DNA of 64,000 bases from Novosphingobium sp. Rr 2-17 (GTDB lineage Bacteria; Pseudomonadota; Alphaproteobacteria; Sphingomonadales; Sphingomonadaceae), in contig NZ_AKFJ01000085.1 of the NCBI RefSeq assembly GCF_000272475.1, positions 62,001 to 126,000 on the forward strand, written 5' to 3'. Below the pieces are notes generated by a model. That model was given only the letters and a program-made list of their open reading frames with translations, was not told where the DNA came from and made no database searches. This document shows, piece after piece, positions 61,095-64,000 of the stretch; positions within the stretch are counted from its first letter, which is position 1; each line of letters starts with the position of its first letter. A program made the position numbers and the translations under genes.

Positions 61095-64000
61095 GCCGGC
61101 GCGCCTGGACCTAGATTTCCACCCACGTTTGGCGGGGTATCTCTGGCGGGCTCCAATCCCTTGGCCGAACCCTTGCGCGCGGCGCGGCGTTCAGTCCAGC
61201 GCTCGAAGCCCAGGAAGATCACCGGCGTCGTGAACAGCGTCAGCACTTGGCTGAGGATCAGGCCGCCAGCGATGGCGAGGCCCAGTGGCTGGCGCAGTTC
61301 ATGACCCATGCCGCCGCCGAAAATCATCGGCAGCGCGGCGAACAGCGCGGCGAAAGTGGTCATCATGATCGGCCGGAACCGCAGCAATGCTGCTTGCCGG
61401 ATGGCGGCACCGGCCTCCATCCCCTGGTCGCGCATGGCGGCAATGGCGAAGTCGATCATCATGATCGCGTTTTTTTTGACAATGCCGATCAACAGCACGA
61501 TGCCGATGATCCCGATCACGCCCAGGCCGTAGTTGCTGAGCGCGAGTGCGATCAGCGCGCCTACCCCTGCCGATGGCAGGGTGGACAGGATCGTTATTGG
61601 ATGGATGAAGCTTTCATAAAGTACCCCCAATACGATGTAGACCACCACGATTGCCGCCAGGATCAGCACCAATTCGTTGGAAAGCGCCGACTGGAAAGCG
61701 GACGCCGCGCCGGAGAAATCGGTGGTGAGCGACGCGGGCATGCCCATCTGCTTTTCCGCCTTCTCGATCGCCGATACCGCCGTGCCCAACGACACGCCCG
61801 GCGCCAGGTCGAAGCCGATCGTGGCAGACGGGAACTGCGCCTGACGAGCGACGACCAGTGGCGCCGTGCTCACCCTGATCGAAGCGACGGCGCCCAGCGG
61901 AATATTGCGGACGGTGGACGTCGATGATGACGACGAAGACGAACTGGACGAGGAGGTCGGCAGGTAAAGCTGTGACAAGCCTTGCGGGTCCGCCAGCATC
62001 TGTGGGGTGGCCTGCAGAATTACGCGGTTCTGGCTCGATTGGGTATAGATGGTCGAGATGATGCGCTGGCCGAAGGCGTCGTAAAGCGCATTATCGACAT
62101 CGAGCGCCGACAAGCCGAGCCGCGCTGCAGCGTCGCGATTGATATCGACGACCACGGTGGGGCCCCGGGCAAGCGAGGTGGCATTGACGTCGCGCACCGT
62201 GCGTTCGCTCTTGAGACGCTCGGCGAGTTTGGCGCCCCAGTCATCGACCACCGTCTGATCGGCGCCTTGAATCGCGAAACGATAGGGCGTGAGGCCAGTC
62301 TCGGTGTCGATGGTCAAGTCTTGCGACGGCTGCAGATACAGCCTCACCCCGGCAATGCGCGCGGCCCGCTCCTCCAGGCTGGCAATCACGTGGTCCTGGT
62401 TGGCGCGGTTGCCGATCGGCTTGAGGTTGATGTTCATCCGGCCTTGGCTCAGCATCGGATTGATGCCATCGACACCCACCGAGGAACTGAGGCTTTCGAC
62501 CGAGGGGTCTTCCAATAAAGCGGTCGCCACTTGCTGCTGCAGACGCGCCATGCGGGAATAGGACACGTCCTGGCTGGCAATCACGGTGGCGCTGATCTGG
62601 CCGGTGTCTTGCACCGGAAACAGGTTCTTCGGGATGATCCAGAACAGCAGCGCGGTGAACAGCAGGCTGCCTGCAAAGACCAGCATCGTCAGCGTCGCGC
62701 GGGCCATCACCCAGTCCAGCGCCCGGACATAGGCGTTGGCCAGGCGGTCGAACTGGTACATCGCCTTGTCGACCACGGCGAAGCGGCGCTCTTCATGCTC
62801 GGGCTTGAGCCAGCGCGCCGCCATCATTGGCACTGCGGTGAGGGCCACCAGCGCCGAAAGCACGATCGTGACGGCAAGGCTTACCGCGAATTCGCGGAAC
62901 AAACGCCCCACGACATCGCCCATGAACAGCAGCGGGATCAGTACCGCCACCAACGACAACGTCAGCGAGATGATCGTGAAGCCGATCTCGCTGGCACCTT
63001 TCAGGGCAGCGTCGAACGGTTTCATCCCGGCCTCGATGTGGCGGGCGATGTTTTCGATCACGACGATGGCGTCATCCACCACAAAGCCTGACGCGATCGT
63101 CAGCGCCATCAGCGTCAGGTTGTTGATCGAATAGCCCAGCGCCCACATCGCGGCAAAGGCACCGATCAGGGACAGCGGCACCGAAATAGCGGCTACCAGC
63201 GTGGCGCGCAGGCTGCCCAGGAACAGGAAGATCACCAGTACCACCAGCGCCACGGCCAAAACCAGCTCAAGCTGGACGTCCTCAACGCTGGAGCGGATTC
63301 CGGTGGTGCGATCGGTCAGTACCGTGACTTTCACGTCGGCAGGCAATTGCGCCGTCAGTGCGGGCAGAGACGCCTTGATGCCGTCGACGGTGCCGATGAC
63401 GTTGGCGCCAGGCTGGCGCTGCACGTCGATGATGACCGCGGGTTGCTGGTTCATCCACGCGCCGGTGCGGGTGTTTTCGACCGAGGCATCGACGCTGGCG
63501 ACGTCCGACAAGCGCACGGGCGCACTATTTTGCCACGAGATGATGAGGTTGCGGTAGCTATCGGCATCATTGAGCTGATCGTTCGCATCGATAGTCCAGC
63601 TCTTGGTCGGCCCGTCGAAGCTGCCTTTCGCCAGGTTGGCGTTGGCGTTGCTGATCGCGGTGCGCAGGCTTTCCAGGCTGATGCCATGCGCGGCGAGTTG
63701 GGCGACGTTGGCGGTGATCCGCACCGCCGGACGCTGCCCCCCCGAAAGCGACACGAGCCCCACGCCCGAGACTTGTGCGATCTTGTTCGAAAATTGCCGC
63801 TCGACGATGCCTTGCACCTCGCCCAGGGGGCGGGTCTTGCTGGTGATGGCCAACGTCAAGATCGGTGTGTCGGCGGGGTTGACCTTGGCATATGTCGGCG
63901 GCGCCGGAAGATCGCTGGGCAGCAGCGAATTGGCGGCATTGATCGCTGCCTGGACTTCCTGCTCAGCCACATCGAGTTGCAGGCCGAGGTTGAACTGGAG
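61091..64000 (-). CDS. mdtB: RND efflux transporter, MdtB-like permease subunit (5' part outside the window)
   Basis: 970 codons present; the first roughly 70 residues and the start codon lie past base 64000. It is the partner of MdtC: VDDAIVVIENIARHIEAG proton-relay helix, GIVKKNAIMMIDFAIAAMRDQ in TM10 and the LSTLPSAGVGALIALALS segment are typical. After LYLPT it contains a run of eleven serines (61922-61954) written with five different serine codons, at the same place where MdtC has its own insertion. The C-terminal tail is Gly/Pro-rich. The membrane-fusion protein (mdtA) is expected beyond the window edge. Confidence 0.92.
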   Translation of the reverse strand, partial: LQFNLGLQLDVAEQEVQAAINAANSLLPSDLPAPPTYAKVNPADTPILTLAITSKTRPLGEVQGIVERQFSNKIAQVSGVGLVSLSGGQRPAVRITANVAQLAAHGISLESLRTAISNANANLAKGSFDGPTKSWTIDANDQLNDADSYRNLIISWQNSAPVRLSDVASVDASVENTRTGAWMNQQPAVIIDVQRQPGANVIGTVDGIKASLPALTAQLPADVKVTVLTDRTTGIRSSVEDVQLELVLAVALVVLVIFLFLGSLRATLVAAISVPLSLIGAFAAMWALGYSINNLTLMALTIASGFVVDDAIVVIENIARHIEAGMKPFDAALKGASEIGFTIISLTLSLVAVLIPLLFMGDVVGRLFREFAVSLAVTIVLSALVALTAVPMMAARWLKPEHEERRFAVVDKAMYQFDRLANAYVRALDWVMARATLTMLVFAGSLLFTALLFWIIPKNLFPVQDTGQISATVIASQDVSYSRMARLQQQVATALLEDPSVESLSSSVGVDGINPMLSQGRMNINLKPIGNRANQDHVIASLEERAARIAGVRLYLQPSQDLTIDTETGLTPYRFAIQGADQTVVDDWGAKLAERLKSERTVRDVNATSLARGPTVVVDINRDAAARLGLSALDVDNALYDAFGQRIISTIYTQSSQNRVILQATPQMLADPQGLSQLYLPTSSSSSSSSSSSTSTVRNIPLGAVASIRVSTAPLVVARQAQFPSATIGFDLAPGVSLGTAVSAIEKAEKQMGMPASLTTDFSGAASAFQSALSNELVLILAAIVVVYIVLGVLYESFIHPITILSTLPSAGVGALIALALSNYGLGVIGIIGIVLLIGIVKKNAIMMIDFAIAAMRDQGMEAGAAIRQAALLRFRPIMMTTFAALFAALPMIFGGGMGHELRQPLGLAIAGGLILSQVLTLFTTPVIFLGFERWTERRAARKGSAKGLEPARDTPPNVGGNLGPGAPA

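Noticed and set aside
1-64000. CRISPR array, insertion sequence, prophage, tRNA, rRNA
   Set aside because: No regularly spaced repeats, transposase, integrase, tRNA clover pattern or rRNA sequence was seen on inspection of intergenic regions.

Overview
The window is 64 kb of a GC-rich chromosome that looks like Novosphingobium or a close sphingomonad (Alphaproteobacteria). Reasons: a 402-residue D-mannonate dehydratase with every catalytic residue at the numbering I recall for the Novosphingobium aromaticivorans enzyme; MucR and an alphaproteobacterial Fur/Mur side by side; an ATP12-family F1-ATPase chaperone; GatCAB; several TonB-dependent receptors; and short nested-palindrome repeats between genes. 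Species identity is inferred from remembered family features, not from a search. No rRNA, tRNA, CRISPR array, insertion sequence, prophage or plasmid function was seen.

Layout. 1-1842: end of an Mla-type lipid transport operon (ATPase tail, MCE protein, auxiliary lipoprotein). 2136-2693: small outer-membrane beta-barrel. 2894-6203 (minus): overlapping operon crcB, RluC/D-type pseudouridine synthase, HAD phosphatase, small membrane protein, ATP12 chaperone. 6443-11587: rpsU, two tandem FKBP prolyl isomerases, gatC-gatA-(small ORF)-gatB. 11641-14844 (minus): unknown small protein and an M16 peptidase. 15040-20740: clpB convergent with a large TonB receptor. 21210-25569: SDR dehydrogenase, TetR regulator, small membrane proteins, alpha/beta hydrolase, FAD oxidoreductase. 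25731-32555: housekeeping blocks (ispH-thrB-rnhA; fur-plsC; mucR; nfuA-tsaB-rimI) and a plus-strand lipoprotein. 32729-35677: second M16 peptidase. 36051-39116: a TbpB-like surface lipoprotein paired with a Slam-type outer-membrane exporter. 39592-40965: class II DAHP synthase.

41199-56269 is a coherent uronate and oligosaccharide utilisation locus: GH3 and GH2 glycosidases, a TonB receptor, an ExuT-like MFS transporter, fructuronate reductase (uxuB), uronate isomerase (uxaC), mannonate dehydratase (manD), 2-keto-3-deoxygluconate kinase (kdgK) and a FadR-type GntR regulator (UxuR-like). The inferred route is oligosaccharide, TonB uptake, periplasmic GH2/GH3 cleavage, uronate import by MFS, UxaC, UxuB, ManD, KdgK, giving KDPG. 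The KDPG aldolase is not in the window. GGT-N3-ACC-type half-site palindromes at the promoters of the GH2 operon, the TonB receptor and the uxaC/manD divergon suggest one regulon.

56318-64000 (minus) is an MdtBC-like heteromeric RND efflux pump with its outer-membrane lipoprotein; mdtB runs off the right edge.

The most interesting items are the Slam/TbpB-like pair in a free-living alphaproteobacterium, the operator family of the uronate locus, a 105-bp double-hairpin repeat present twice in opposite orientation (one copy supplies a stop codon), a palindrome shared by the clpB and OMP promoters, a small ORF wedged between gatA and gatB, and low-complexity insertions at the same place in both RND subunits.
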